Assembly: GCA_019416685.1 (NCBI GenBank) | Contig: DXWV01000069.1 | Span: 1-5,258 of the forward strand | Direction of reading: 5' to 3' | Origin: Bacteroides sp. | GTDB lineage: Bacteria > Bacteroidota > Bacteroidia > Bacteroidales > Bacteroidaceae | Length of the DNA: 5,258 nt | Shown here: positions 5,256 to 5,258 of the stretch, one piece after another | How the letters are laid out: every line of letters starts with the position of its first letter | Numbering within the stretch: the stretch's first letter is position 1 | Made by a program: the position numbers and the translations under genes | Notes under the pieces: generated by a model | The model's input: only the letters and a program-made list of their open reading frames with translations | The model's database searches: none | What the model was told of the DNA's origin: nothing

Positions 5256-5258
5256 ACT

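Overview
The window looks like chromosomal DNA from a Bacteroides or close relative (Bacteroidota). The base composition is moderately AT-rich. A textbook Bacteroides primary-sigma promoter is present (TTTG, 20-bp spacer, TATATTTG), and most starts lack a Shine-Dalgarno sequence. The protein families also fit: a free-standing type IX-like sorting domain, and an ECF sigma factor followed by a one-helix membrane protein and a small helical exported protein. I cannot name the species. All seven genes lie on the + strand, and nothing suggests a mobile element, RNA gene or CRISPR array.

Left part (1-1538), housekeeping. The window opens inside rpsA (ribosomal protein S1), which ends in its last S1 repeat, a Lys/Ala-rich linker and a short conserved-looking tail. 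A 12-bp perfect hairpin with a UUCG loop and T-run terminates it. A promoter-like box sits on the T-run of that terminator. After it come a 9-bp perfect dyad and a second promoter-like box just before rnz (ribonuclease Z), which has all the zinc and catalytic residues of the family.

Middle (1557-3727), envelope. A strong promoter begins 19 bases after the rnz stop and drives a two-gene unit. The first gene encodes a 103-residue exported protein that is almost nothing but a type IX secretion C-terminal-domain-like fold. Eight bases later comes a 595-residue lipoprotein L,D-transpeptidase of the YcbB type (scaffold, peptidoglycan-binding and YkuD domains; catalytic Cys496).

Right part (3758-5206), signalling. 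An ECF sigma factor is followed by a single-pass membrane protein placed like an anti-sigma factor, then by a signal-peptide-bearing helical protein resembling the Spy/CpxP/CnrX class. Together they read as a sigma / anti-sigma / periplasmic sensor cassette. The gaps from 1620 to 5206 are short (8, 30, 47 and 25 bases) and no terminator is visible between the genes. The cell-wall enzyme and the signalling cassette may therefore be partly co-transcribed, which would tie peptidoglycan cross-linking to envelope-stress sensing. That link is inference.
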